The notes under the pieces: model-generated
The model's database searches: none
Seen by the model: the letters and a program-made list of their open reading frames with translations, nothing else
Told to the model about the DNA's origin: nothing
Shown here: positions 9,372 to 18,763 of the stretch, in pieces
How the letters are laid out: each line of letters starts with the position of its first letter
How positions within the stretch are numbered: the stretch's first letter is position 1
Program-made: the position numbers and the translations under genes
Assembly: GCF_003010955.1 (NCBI RefSeq)
Contig: NZ_PGGO01000024.1
Span: forward strand, 1-64,000
Direction: 5' to 3'
DNA from: Phyllobacterium brassicacearum
GTDB lineage: Bacteria > Pseudomonadota > Alphaproteobacteria > Rhizobiales > Rhizobiaceae
Length of the DNA stretch: 64,000 nt

Positions 9372-9464
9372 TCACCTTCCCCAGTACACAGCCGCGCCCG
9401 ACAGGATCCCATAGGTGATGGCTGACAGCACCACGATAACGTAAAGCGTTATTAGGTCCAAGCG
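9372..9464 (-). pseudogene. C-terminal tail of an unidentified membrane protein
   Basis: A short minus-strand frame ends in DLITLYVIVVLSAITYGI and continues to AAVYWGR and a TGA at 9372-9374. It has the look of a final membrane helix of a larger protein whose 5' part was lost where the IS6 remnant begins. I cannot assign the family, and it could be chance. The surrounding 9328-9514 holds no other gene. Confidence 0.25.
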
Positions 9465-9514
9465 GTGGCGTCGCTTTGACGGATTGTGCTGAGCGAAATG
9501 CCATTCGACCCAAC

Positions 9515-10224
9515 ATGACCGAAGAGCCGCTTAGCCATTACCGACGCCATCGCTTTCCAGCCTCGATTATTGCCCACGCGGTGTGGCCCCTACCGGTTTC
9601 CGCTGAGCCTGCGCGATGTCGAGGACCTGCTTGCCGAGCGCGGCATTGATCTGTCATTTCAGACCGTGTCGGAGTGGGTGGCAAATTCGACCTCAGGTTG
9701 CTTGTCAGCTACGGCGGCGATCTCGCGGCAGCTTCGCCGACAAATGGCACCTCGGTGAGATGGTCGTGTCGATCAAAGGCGGGAAATACAGGCTATGGCG
9801 CGCTGTTGATGCCAACGGCTACGTTCTCGACGCTCTTTTGCGATGCCGCGGGAACAGGATTGCGGCTCTTCGGCTGATGCGCAAGCGGCTCAAAAGCGAG
9901 GGCGCCACGCCAAGGGGAATGGTGACCGACAAGCTGCGCTCGTACGCCGCCGCAAAAGCCGAGTTGATGCCCAGCGTCGAGCATCGCTCGCACAAGGGCT
10001 GAACAATCGCGCTGAAAATTCTCATCTTCCGATGCGGCGACGAGAGAGGCGTATGATGCGCTTCAAGTCGCCGCGGCAATGTCAACGTTTCGTTTTCAGC
10101 CCATGGCCAGATCGCCAACCTTTTCCATCTCCATCGAAAATATCTCGCCGCCGCAGACCACCGCCAACTCCGCGCCATCGCCGTCACGGCCTGGCGTGAA
10201 ATCACGTTGTCGAGCGCGCTCTAA
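9515..10224 (+). pseudogene. IS6-family transposase remnant (multiple frameshifts)
   Basis: Across three frames one can read RRHRFPASIIAHAV at the start, RFPLSLRDVEDLLAERGID, then DKWHLGEMVVSIKGGKYRLW, DANGYVLDALLRCRGNR, and after 10000 the GLNNRAENSHLPMRRRER segment, ending at a TAA at 10222-10224. These are the parts of an IS6 (IS26-like) transposase in order. At least three single-base indels break it, and the first catalytic aspartate (usually HLDE) reads HLGE. Clear terminal repeats could not be matched. Confidence 0.8.
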
Positions 10225-10263
10225 AGCTCGGCACACGAGCCTCACCGCGGCTGTGATTAGTTA

Positions 10264-10580
10264 ATGCGATGCGATACATGCTCACTGGAGATCATTGGAC
10301 CGCCGAAGATGCATACCGGATGGGCGTCCTGCAGGAGATCGTTAAGACGCCCCAAGGTGCCCTTGATCGCGCGATTGAGATCGCCACCAAGATTGCAGTA
10401 TGTGCGCCGCTCGGCGTGGCGACGACTCTGGCCTCAGCGCATTTGGCCGTCGATTCCGGTGATGCCGAAGCGTTCTCGGAACTCGGCGCGCAATATGCCG
10501 CGCTTTATCGCACGAAAGACTTCATCGAAGGCCTGACCGCGCAAGCGGAAGGTCGTCCGCCCGTCTTTCACAGCAACTGA
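10264..10580 (+). pseudogene. Enoyl-CoA hydratase, C-terminal fragment
   Basis: The frame encodes about 105 residues matching the C-terminal third of crotonase-family proteins: TGDHWTAEDAYRMGVLQEIV, DRAIEIATKIAVCAPLGV and the end GLTAQAEGRPPVF. The active-site half is absent, and the fragment starts right after the IS6 remnant, which probably removed the 5' part. It is not expected to be functional. It may once have belonged with the CoA-ligase operon at 15-23 kb, but this is a guess. Confidence 0.7.
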
Positions 10581-10623
10581 ACCGAAAGAGGGCATTGCAA
10601 GTCGTGAATGACCTGAAGCGGCC

Positions 10624-11644
10624 ATGGCCAGACGAAATATGAGCAGCCAATCAGAGCAATCCAGCCCGGTGACGCTGCGGACATCGCCGAGCTTGCGGGC
10701 GTCTCTCCCGTCACCGTGTCGTGTGCGATCAACACGCCCAATCTGGTGAAACCGACAACGCTGGAGGCGATCGAACGGGTCATTGCAAGGACCGGCTACG
10801 TGCCGAATTTTCTTGCCGGTGGACTGCGTCCCGTAGAACCAGGTTGTTTGCGGCCATCGTTCCATCGGTGTCCAGCACGATCTCCGCCGAGGCGATCGAA
10901 GGTTTGAACGCCGAACTCGTCGCGGAAGGCTATCAACTCCTGCCGGGCCTGTCCGGCTATGACCACCAGCGGGAGATGGAACTGACGCGCGCCATCTCGC
11001 GCGGCGGCCCGATGGCATCATCCTGACCGGTATCACCCCATCTGAAGGAAACGCGGCGAAGTTGACAGGGGCAGGGTTGCCGATCGTTGAAGTTTGGGAT
11101 TCAACCCCGTCGCCACTCGATACCGCCGTCGGCTTTTCGCACTATGATGTCGGCGCCTTGGTCGCCGAATATCTTATGACGAAGGGCTATGATCGGTATG
11201 CGCAAATCGGCGCGAACGATCCTCGCGCCGTTCAGCGCAGGCATGGGTTCATTAAACGGCTCTCTGGTGTTGCGAGGGTGGAGCTCCCCGATATCGAGAT
11301 GAAGTCGCCCTCGACCTTCAACGACGGGCGAAAAGCATTGACGCAGTTGCTTGACCAGGGAAGGGGATCGCTTGCCGTGTTTGGAAGTTCCGACGTCGTG
11401 GCCCATGGAGCGCTGACGGAAGCGATCGCAAGGGGGGTTGCAGAATATCTGAGGATGTCGCGATCGTTGGGTTCGGCGACTTCGACTTCGCGCCTCACAC
11501 TTATCCGTCGCTGACTACAGTTCGCATCGATCGCCGGATGATTGGTACAAAGGCGGCGCGGTCGATACTAAAAAAGATCTCCGGCGAGACTGTCGAGCCC
11601 ATGATTAAAATCAATTTGAGATTGTCGCGAGGCGTTCGGCTTAG
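10624..11644 (+). pseudogene. Decayed paralogue of the LacI-family regulator at 8302
   Basis: Read across frames this copy follows the 8302-9327 protein almost residue by residue: ELAGVSPVTVSCAINTPNLV, TGYVPNFLAGGL, ISAEAIEGLNAELVAEGYQL, then VEVWDSTPSPLDTAVGFSHY and YDRYAQIGANDPRAVQRR, ending FEIVARRSA. Single-base indels occur near 10673, 10830, 11005-11060, 11440 and 11610, so no full protein can be made. The recognition residue R in TVSRA is C here. Many substitutions besides the indels argue for an old duplicate or a second related locus rather than sequencing error. Confidence 0.85.
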
Positions 11645-11752
11645 GGCGCTCCGTGAAAGGGTCCTCGTTGGTTTGATGCTTGCCTTGACAGCGCGGCACA
11701 GACCAAAGCCAACAGCGGGAGGTCGAAGGCGCAAGAGATTTCCCTCAGGCGA

Positions 11753-12169
11753 CATGAAAATCTCTCGAGCCAGCCGTGTCCAATCGCCAGGAGTCTCGCC
11801 TCAGTCGGCGACACCTGGAGCATGCTGATCATGCGCGATTCTCATGCGGGACCCACCCGATTTGATGAGTTTCGCCAGAGCCTGGGCATCGCACCGACAA
11901 TGTTGACCAATCGGCTGGCCAAGTACTCGTTGCCTGCGGCTGGCGGCGCCAAGAATCCGGAAGTTTACCTGCGCCATGGCCTCGTGGCCGGTGTTTTCGA
12001 ACAGGGTCGTCGCTACGCGTTTGTCAAGCTCCCGATCGGCTGCGACCGAGATTGCAATTCGGTTAAGCGATACAGGAGAAGTCCCCAATCTCTCGTACGA
12101 GTCGCAGCTAATGCGTTTCAGGCTCGCGATCGGGCGTCCCAATCGGCCTGTAACGGCGGACAGTGGTAG
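11753..12169 (+). pseudogene. HxlR-family winged-helix regulator remnant
   Basis: From about 11780 the frame reads CPIARSLASVGDTWSMLIMR and then TRFDEFRQSLGIAPTMLTNR, the N-terminal half of an HxlR-type DNA-binding domain (Cys, GDxWxxLI, RF..F...LGI...LT.RL). The ATG at 11753 is one base out of frame with it, and after the LTNRLA helix the sequence no longer resembles the family. The gene is therefore broken at both ends. Its former target is unknown. Confidence 0.6.
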
Positions 12170-12180
12170 CCAAGACGGTT

Positions 12181-12930
12181 TCAGGAACCCGTCTTTGTGT
12201 CTAGCCACTCAACAGAGGGTGTGAATATGTAACCAGCTCCGTAAACGGTTCGAATATGCCGAACCCGCTGGGTGCCGCCGTCCAGCTTCTTGCGAAGACG
12301 TGAGACCCTCACATCGACGCTGCGATCGAAGGGTTCCTCGCCATTTGCAAACAGCGTTTGTAGCAGGTAGTCACGGGTTATAACGCGGCCTTGCGTATCC
12401 AAGAAGATGCGTAGAAGTTCCGCCTCGGCCCGAGAGAGTTTGTAGGGCTTGCCTTCGGTGTCCGTGAGGACGAAGCGCCCGAAATCACAGGTCCAGTCGC
12501 CAAAATGGGCCACGAGCTGTTCGGTCGTTTCCTGTGACATTCCGGCATGTCCTTCTTGCCGACTTGCGCGGCGCAGGACCGTTTTCACGCGTGCGACGAG
12601 TTCGGCAGGCTCCACCGGTTTTGACAGATAGTCGTCCGCTCCCTGCTCAAGTCCCTTGAGTTTGGCATTGAGGGATGTTCGTCCGCTTACCACAATCGTC
12701 GGAATGGCTTCGGAGCCCAGTTCTTCCCCCAGCAGGCAAAGCCCGTCACCGTCAGGCAGACCGAGATCGATGATGCAGAGCGATGGGCGGCGAGTCTTCA
12801 GAGCGGACCGGAATTCCCGCAGCCGGCGAAAGTGTTCGACTTCTGTTCCGGATTCTTCCAATGCTCGACGAAAAACCGACGCCAGATCGACTTCATCCTC
12901 CAGAAGATAAATCAAGTTGGATGTGCTCAC
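12181..12930 (-). CDS. OmpR-family response regulator
   Basis: The 249-residue protein has an N-terminal receiver domain with acidic residues at 11-13, phospho-acceptor Asp55 in IIDLGLPDGDG and Lys104 in YLSKPVEP, then a winged-helix DNA-binding domain (about 145-240) with SVDVRVSRLRKKLD and TVYGAGYIF. Its start overlaps the kinase stop by four bases (ATGA), so the two form a cognate pair. The pair is divergent from the ABC-transporter/CoA-ligase operon at 15 kb, the most likely target. Confidence 0.92.
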   Translation of the reverse strand: MSTSNLIYLLEDEVDLASVFRRALEESGTEVEHFRRLREFRSALKTRRPSLCIIDLGLPDGDGLCLLGEELGSEAIPTIVVSGRTSLNAKLKGLEQGADDYLSKPVEPAELVARVKTVLRRASRQEGHAGMSQETTEQLVAHFGDWTCDFGRFVLTDTEGKPYKLSRAEAELLRIFLDTQGRVITRDYLLQTLFANGEEPFDRSVDVRVSRLRKKLDGGTQRVRHIRTVYGAGYIFTPSVEWLDTKTGS

Positions 12931-14861
12931 GTATTGGGGCCTCCTTTTTCAAAGGAGGATGTTTGCGAATTTGCCAACGCGATAGCGATGGCCGTCACAT
13001 CGCAAGGCTTGTGCATGATGCTGATGCCATCGGGCAACTCCTTGCTCACGGCTTCCGCGCCGTAACCGGACAAAAGCACGATAGGCAGGTTGCCGCGAAG
13101 CTTGCGGGCCGCGGTTGCCAACGCGATGCCGTCCATCACGGGCATGGAAACGTCCGACACGATGGCGGAGACGGCGGAGACTTGCTTCAGGATTTCCAGG
13201 CCTTCCGCGCCGTTTTCGGATTCGATAACGCTTGCCCCGGCGGCGACCAGATCCCGCCGCAAGACGCGCCTGACCGCCTGTTCGTCATCGACGAGCAGCA
13301 CCAGCTTGTTCTTCAACGGATAGCCTTCGGGTCCTTGTGCCGACTCGGTTTCGCTGCCGGCGACCGCGCCGGTTGCTGCTGGCAAAGTCAGCAAGAAGAA
13401 GGTGCCCCGCCCAGGTTCGCTTTCCACCGCTATCGAGCCGCCCGAATCGGTGATGAAGCCATGCACCATCGTCAGCCCAAGACCGCTTCTGCTCTGGTCG
13501 CTCTTCGTCGAGAAAAACGGCTCGAAAATTCGAGCGCGCGTTGTCTCGTCCATGCCCGGTCCATTGTCCGACACAGCGATTGCGACCGCCCCATCTGCAT
13601 TCGCGCTCGTACGGATAGTTATAGATCCGCCGGAGCAGTTCATCGCATCGGCGGCATTGATCACCAGATTAATGAGACTCGTTTCCAGAAGAGCTGGGTC
13701 GGCAAAGGCTGCAGGCGTGTTTTCGTCGCATTCGCATATCAGCCCAATATCTTCCCCCAGTGATGGACGCAGCAACTTCGCAATTTCTCCCACACATTCG
13801 GAAACGTCCACCTTGGAGGGCGAAATAGGTTGACGGCGGGCGACAGCGAGAAGTCTGCGCATCAAGTCAGCACCCCTTCGTGTCGCCCTTATCGCCGGTT
13901 CCAACATCTCGCTCCTGAGATATTCGTCATGTATCCGGTCCGAAAGCGGCTTCAGATTGCCCAGAATAATCGTCAGCAGATTATTGAAATCGTGCGCAAT
14001 GCCGGACGAGAGTTGCCCAAGCGCGTCCATCCGTTGCGCCTGGAGCAGAGCATCAAGTGCCTGCTTTTCCCTAGTGACGTTGACGCTGAGCACATAAAAG
14101 CCGTTGATCGTCTGGTCGCTTGACCGATCCGGCCTGAGCAAGGTGCGGATATCCAGGCGCCGGCCGTCGGGAAATGTGATAGGGGTGTCGAACGTCTGGG
14201 GTTCGCCGCAAATTGCCTTTTCGAAATAACGGGAAACATAGTCCCACACTTCCGGCGGCAGAAGATCCCGCTCCCGCATTCCGATGATCTGCTCAGGCTT
14301 AAGGTTATAGGCCTTGGCGAACCGCCCATTGACGAACTGGAACTGACCGGAAATGTCGACATAGGCAATCCCTGCGGGCACCTCATTGGCTATGAGGCGC
14401 AGTCTTTCCTCGCTTTGCCTCAACTCGTCGGTGCGCTTCAGAATGCGTCGCTCGAGATCCATCTCCCTGCGTCTTTGGGCAGTGATATCGGAGTAGACCG
14501 TGGCGAACCCGCCGCTTGGCAACGGCCATCCCGATACGAGAACGACGACGCCGTTGGGACGTACTCTCTCCAGCGTGTGTGGTCTGAATTCCCATGCCGC
14601 CCGAACCCGTTCTTCGACCATGGTTTCGACGTCGCCGGCGCCGTATTCACCTCTTTCGGCATTCCAGCGGATTATTGTCTCGAACGGGGTTCCCGGCCGC
14701 GCCAGTTCTTCGGACAAACCGAGCAAATCGCAGGCGCTCTTGTTGACGTAGACAAGATTGAGGTTTGCGTCGAAAAGGGTCAGGCCTTGATCGATACAGT
14801 TCAGGCCCGCCTTCAGCGCCTCCAGGGACTGCTCGTTCGTCATAGGACTTGCCATAGCCAT
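12927..14861 (-). CDS. Soluble hybrid sensor histidine kinase with PAS domains
   Basis: The protein has 644 residues from the ATG at 14861, which follows GGGAGGAGG. Order: a PAS domain of the PAS-7 type (about 10-125), a short coiled coil, a second PAS (about 150-265), HisKA with the phospho-acceptor His290 in GIAHDFNNLL, an ATPase domain (NLVINAADAM, SDNGPGMDE, GLGLTMVHGF), and a C-terminal receiver with Asp570 in VSDVSMPVMDG and a Lys in MHKPCD. No membrane segment or signal peptide is visible, so it should sense a cytoplasmic cue. The extra receiver may tune phosphate flow to the partner regulator. Confidence 0.92.
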   Translation of the reverse strand: MAMASPMTNEQSLEALKAGLNCIDQGLTLFDANLNLVYVNKSACDLLGLSEELARPGTPFETIIRWNAERGEYGAGDVETMVEERVRAAWEFRPHTLERVRPNGVVVLVSGWPLPSGGFATVYSDITAQRRREMDLERRILKRTDELRQSEERLRLIANEVPAGIAYVDISGQFQFVNGRFAKAYNLKPEQIIGMRERDLLPPEVWDYVSRYFEKAICGEPQTFDTPITFPDGRRLDIRTLLRPDRSSDQTINGFYVLSVNVTREKQALDALLQAQRMDALGQLSSGIAHDFNNLLTIILGNLKPLSDRIHDEYLRSEMLEPAIRATRRGADLMRRLLAVARRQPISPSKVDVSECVGEIAKLLRPSLGEDIGLICECDENTPAAFADPALLETSLINLVINAADAMNCSGGSITIRTSANADGAVAIAVSDNGPGMDETTRARIFEPFFSTKSDQSRSGLGLTMVHGFITDSGGSIAVESEPGRGTFFLLTLPAATGAVAGSETESAQGPEGYPLKNKLVLLVDDEQAVRRVLRRDLVAAGASVIESENGAEGLEILKQVSAVSAIVSDVSMPVMDGIALATAARKLRGNLPIVLLSGYGAEAVSKELPDGISIMHKPCDVTAIAIALANSQTSSFEKGGPNT

Positions 14862-15050
14862 CTGCCTCCTCCCAACAGTTGACTTTCGACCAGACTGACA
14901 GAACAGGTGTGGCCTTGCCAAGCGGCGTCCATCGATTTTGCAAAAATTCCTTTCTGGAAAAATTCTGGCAACAATTGTGTCCGATGTCTCTCAAGACGCC
15001 GCAGAAACGGCGTGGAATCGGATTGTACTGAGCGAACGGGAGGAGTGCGC
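14862..15050. promoter_or_regulatory. Divergent control region between the two-component genes and the ABC/CoA-ligase operon
   Basis: This 189-base region must carry both promoters. A short inverted repeat ttcc-n5-ggaa (14949-14961) lies in an AT-rich patch and could be a regulator site, but I cannot show that. No clear -35/-10 pair was recognised. Confidence 0.35.
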
Positions 15051-15878
15051 TTGGCAGATAACGGTGAAATCTTGTTGCGCGTCGATGACGTCTCGCTTCA
15101 GTTCGGAGGCCTCAAGGCGCTGAGCAACGTGTCTTTCGCGGTGCGAAAGGGAGGGTTGTTCTCGCTGATCGGACCTAACGGAGCCGGTAAGACATCCATG
15201 CTCAACTGCATTTCGGGCCGCTATCGCCCGACAAGCGGCAACCTGACCTGGAACGGCGAGGATATTCTGAGACATTCGGTCAACGACCGTGCCCATCTCG
15301 GCATCGGTCGCACCTTCCAGAACCTTGCGCTTTTCGGTCACATGAGCGTTCTGGACAACATTCTGGTCGGACGCCACCACAAGCTGCGGAACAATTTCCT
15401 GACCGGCATGCTCTATTGGGTCGGAGGAGCCCGGCGCGAAGAGCTCGAGCAGCGCCGCTTTGTCGAAGACATTATCGATTTTCTGGAAATCCAGCATGTG
15501 CGGCACGAGCCTGCAGGGACGCTTTCCTACGGCCTGCGCAAGCGGGTTGAGCTGGCGCGGGCCATGGCCATCGAACCCCGGCTCATTCTTCTCGATGAAC
15601 CGATGGCGGGCATGAACCTCGAGGAGAAGGAGGACATGGCCCGCTTCATCATCGCGCTCCGGGAGGAGTTCGAGATGACGATCCTGATGATTGAGCACGA
15701 CATGGGTGTCGTGATGGACCTGTCCGACCAAGTAGCCGTTCTCGACTTCGGCAAGGTGATCGCTTCGGGCGCACCGGAAGCCGTGCTGGCGAATGAACAC
15801 GTCAAGAAGGCCTATCTGGGCGAGGCGGACGAACTGCTCGACGAATTGGCGGACACGGCAGAGAGGGCGATCGCATGA
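15051..15878 (+). CDS. Branched-chain-type ABC transporter ATP-binding protein (LivG-like)
   Basis: 275 residues from a TTG start at 15051, chosen because GGGAGGAG lies seven bases upstream and the family's usual N-terminus (ILLRVDDVSLQFGGLKALSN) follows. The ATPase motifs are GPNGAGKTS (Walker A), LSYGLRKRVELARAMAIEP (signature; YG in place of the usual GG) and LILLDEPMAGM (Walker B). An upstream extension to 14907 lacks a ribosome-binding site. It is the first gene of an operon with a CoA ligase, two permeases, a binding protein, a second ATPase and a PaaK-like protein. Confidence 0.88.
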   Translation: MADNGEILLRVDDVSLQFGGLKALSNVSFAVRKGGLFSLIGPNGAGKTSMLNCISGRYRPTSGNLTWNGEDILRHSVNDRAHLGIGRTFQNLALFGHMSVLDNILVGRHHKLRNNFLTGMLYWVGGARREELEQRRFVEDIIDFLEIQHVRHEPAGTLSYGLRKRVELARAMAIEPRLILLDEPMAGMNLEEKEDMARFIIALREEFEMTILMIEHDMGVVMDLSDQVAVLDFGKVIASGAPEAVLANEHVKKAYLGEADELLDELADTAERAIA

Positions 15879-17869
15879 GCGACATTCGCGTTGACGTCTC
15901 GGGAGATGAAGTCCGCTGGCCGGAGCTCGCCGACGATTTGAAGGAGCCGCGCAAGCTCCGGACGTTGCCGAAGCTTTTGCAATACAATGCGGCCCATTTT
16001 CCGGAAGAAATCGCCCAACGGGAGAAGGAGTTCGGCATATGGAACAGTTACAGCTGGTCCGATGTGGCCGTTCATGTTTCCCGCATGATGGCAGGCTTCC
16101 TGGAGCTTGGGCTCCGGAAAGGGGGCGTCGTCGGTATCATCGGCGACAACAGGCCCGAGTGGGTCTGGGCCGAAGTTGCCGCGCACGCCTGCCGGGCCAT
16201 GAGCCTCGGCATCTATCGCGATGCGCTTGAGGACGAGATCCGCTATCTCGCCGACTACGCCGAACCAGCGATAATTGTCGCTGAAGATGAAGAGCAGGTC
16301 GACAAGCTCCTCAATCTCGCTGATGCCATCCCGTCGGTGCGCGCCATTGTTTATACCGATACACGGGGTATGAAAAAATATGATGATCCCCGGTTGATCT
16401 CAATCGAGGAACTGGAGGAGCGTGGCCGCAAACGCATCGAGGCCGAGCCAGGCTTATGGGAACGCATGGTACAGGAGACGGACGGTGGCGACGTCGCCGT
16501 TCTGTGCACGACATCCGGCACGACTGCAAATCCGAAACTCGCCGAATGGACCGGCGACGCGCTGCTTGGCCATGCCGCGGCATATTTGCGGGCCGATCCA
16601 CGCGGCGCGTCCGATGAATATGTGGCGGTTTTGCCTCTTTCCTGGGTGATGGAGCAGATGTACTCGGTTGCCTGGAACTTCCTTTCCCGGATGAAGGTGA
16701 ATTTCCCAGAGGACGCGCAGACGCTGATGAAGGATCTGCGCGAAATCGGACCGACCTTCGTTCTGCTATCGCCCCGCGTGTGGGAGAGTATCGCCGCCGA
16801 CGTCAGGGCTCGCATCATGGATACCCGTCCCTGGAAGCGGCGTGTCTACGATTGGGGCGTGGCGCGCGGACTGGCCGCGCTGGACAAGGGCAGCCGGCGC
16901 TCGTCCTCAGCGGATCTGCTGCTGTTCCGCCACTTGCGCGATCGTCTCGGTTTCTCGCGTCTGACGTCGGCTGCGACCGGCGGCGCTGCCATGGGACCGG
17001 AGACCTTCCGCTTCTTGCAGATCATGGGCCTTCCCCTCAAGCAGATCTACGGGCAGACCGAGGGCTTGGGCGCCTATGTCGTCCACCAGGAAAGCGACGT
17101 CGACTACGAGACCGTCGGTTACCCGATGCCGGGCTGTGCCCTGCGGATCCATGATCCAGACCCAGAGGGTCTCGGAGAGGTTCTGACCAGGCACCCGCAC
17201 ATGATGAGCGGCTATTATCGCAACCCGCAGGCAACAGCGGAAAGCTTCACGGAGGAAGGTTGGTTCCGGACCGGCGATGCGGGTTATCTTACCGCGAAGG
17301 GCCACCTCGTCGTTGTCGACCGCACTAAGGACCTCGCAAGCACATCCAAGGGAGTGCGTTTCTCGCCGCAGTTTATCGAGAACAAGCTGAAGTTTTCGAC
17401 TTTCGTTGCAGAGGCCGTGATCCTCGGCAAGGACCGGCCCTATCTGACCGCGATCATCTGCATTCGCTTTCCTATCGTTTCGAAATGGGCAGAGGAACGG
17501 CGCATTTCCTTCACCACCTATTCGGATCTCGCGAGCCGGACGGAAACCTATGAATTACTGCGTGCTGAGGTGGAGCGGGTCAACGCGACGCTGCCGCCGC
17601 TGCAGCGGATCTCCCGCTTCGTCCTTCTCTACAAGGAACTCGACGCCGACGATGGCGAATTGACGCGCACCAAGAAGATTCGACGCGGTGTGATCGCCGA
17701 AAAATACGCTGGCATCATCGAGCGCATCTATGCCGGTGACAGTCACGTCGACATCGATACAGTCATCCATTTCCAGGATGGCAGCAAGCAGCGTGTCGTT
17801 ACGACCCTGGCCATTGAGACACTGCGTGATGGTGCCAAGATTGTTGCAACGGGGGCCAAAGCCGCATGA
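15875..17869 (+). CDS. Long-chain-type acyl-CoA synthetase (AMP-forming)
   Basis: The 664-residue protein overlaps the ATPase gene by four bases. It has the long-chain acyl-CoA synthetase layout: the phosphate loop TTSGTTANPK near residue 212, QIYGQTEGLGAYV near 395, and TGDAGYLTAKGHLVVVDRTKDL near 468-490, followed by the C-terminal lid. It would activate a carboxylic acid to its CoA thioester at the cost of ATP. Such ligases are often found inside liv-type transporter operons of alphaproteobacteria, where they trap the imported acid. The substrate is unknown; an aromatic or medium-chain acid is a reasonable guess. Confidence 0.88.
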   Translation: MSDIRVDVSGDEVRWPELADDLKEPRKLRTLPKLLQYNAAHFPEEIAQREKEFGIWNSYSWSDVAVHVSRMMAGFLELGLRKGGVVGIIGDNRPEWVWAEVAAHACRAMSLGIYRDALEDEIRYLADYAEPAIIVAEDEEQVDKLLNLADAIPSVRAIVYTDTRGMKKYDDPRLISIEELEERGRKRIEAEPGLWERMVQETDGGDVAVLCTTSGTTANPKLAEWTGDALLGHAAAYLRADPRGASDEYVAVLPLSWVMEQMYSVAWNFLSRMKVNFPEDAQTLMKDLREIGPTFVLLSPRVWESIAADVRARIMDTRPWKRRVYDWGVARGLAALDKGSRRSSSADLLLFRHLRDRLGFSRLTSAATGGAAMGPETFRFLQIMGLPLKQIYGQTEGLGAYVVHQESDVDYETVGYPMPGCALRIHDPDPEGLGEVLTRHPHMMSGYYRNPQATAESFTEEGWFRTGDAGYLTAKGHLVVVDRTKDLASTSKGVRFSPQFIENKLKFSTFVAEAVILGKDRPYLTAIICIRFPIVSKWAEERRISFTTYSDLASRTETYELLRAEVERVNATLPPLQRISRFVLLYKELDADDGELTRTKKIRRGVIAEKYAGIIERIYAGDSHVDIDTVIHFQDGSKQRVVTTLAIETLRDGAKIVATGAKAA

Positions 17870-18759
17870 ACTCCGAACTCCTTATCCAGCTTCTGGTCAA
17901 CGGTGTCATCGTGGGCATGCTCTATGGCATCGTCGCCATGTGCTTCGTGCTGATCTACAAATCCACCCAGGTTGTGAACTTCGCCCAGGGCGAATTCGTG
18001 GTGATGGGGGCCTGGGTCTGCCTTTCCATGGTTGTATCGATGGGACTGCCCTTCTGGCTTGCCTTTCTCTTCACGTTGGCCTTCATGACCGCCTTCGGCG
18101 TTGTTGTTCAGATCATCCTGCTGAGGCCTCTGGTCGGCGAACCTGTCATCTCGGTAATCATGGCGACGATTGGCCTTTCGACCTTCATGCGGGCGCTGAT
18201 GAACTGGATTTTCGGCAACAGCGCCGTGCGCTTTCCGGACGTCTTCAGCCAGTCCGTCGTTTCGATTGCCGGCCTGAACGTCGAGACGGCCTACGTCCTG
18301 AGCCTCGTGCTTTCGGTGGCCGTGATGGGGATGTTCTTTCTCTTCTTCCGCTATTCGCGGTGGGGGCTTGCCATGCGGGCGACAGCCTATAGTCAGCAGA
18401 TATCGCAATCGCTGGGCATTCCGATAGGCCGGGTTTTCGCGATGGCATGGGCAATTTCCGCAGTGGTGTCTGGCATTGCGGGCGTTGTCATCGGCCTTGT
18501 CAACGCCGTTTCCAATTCCCTGTCATTCATCGGCATCAAGGTTTTCCCGGCCGTGATCGTGGGCGGCCTCGACTCGGTCATCGGTGCCGTTGTCGGTGGC
18601 CTGACAATCGGCCTGCTCGAAAACCTGGCGGAGTTCGTGGACGGTCAGTACCTGCATATCGGCAACATGTACTCGGTCGCCCCGTTCTACGTCCTTCTCG
18701 TGATCTTGATGATCAAACCCTACGGCTTGTTCGGCACGCCGAACATCGAGCGAGTATAG
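17866..18759 (+). CDS. Branched-chain-type ABC transporter permease (LivH-like)
   Basis: 297 residues, very hydrophobic, with about eight membrane segments. It starts MNSELLIQLLVNGVIVGMLY and contains KSTQVVNFAQGEFVVMGAW, the conserved N-terminal motif of LivH, and GIAGVVIGLVNAVSNSLSF-type sequence near the ATPase-contact loop. The start overlaps the CoA-ligase stop by four bases. It pairs with the LivM-like permease directly downstream. Confidence 0.9.
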   Translation: MNSELLIQLLVNGVIVGMLYGIVAMCFVLIYKSTQVVNFAQGEFVVMGAWVCLSMVVSMGLPFWLAFLFTLAFMTAFGVVVQIILLRPLVGEPVISVIMATIGLSTFMRALMNWIFGNSAVRFPDVFSQSVVSIAGLNVETAYVLSLVLSVAVMGMFFLFFRYSRWGLAMRATAYSQQISQSLGIPIGRVFAMAWAISAVVSGIAGVVIGLVNAVSNSLSFIGIKVFPAVIVGGLDSVIGAVVGGLTIGLLENLAEFVDGQYLHIGNMYSVAPFYVLLVILMIKPYGLFGTPNIERV

Positions 18760-18763
18760 CGCC

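Noticed and set aside
9455-10265. Terminal inverted repeats for the first IS6 remnant
   Set aside because: Only a six-base match (gcggtg) could be found at plausible ends, which is too little to define the element.
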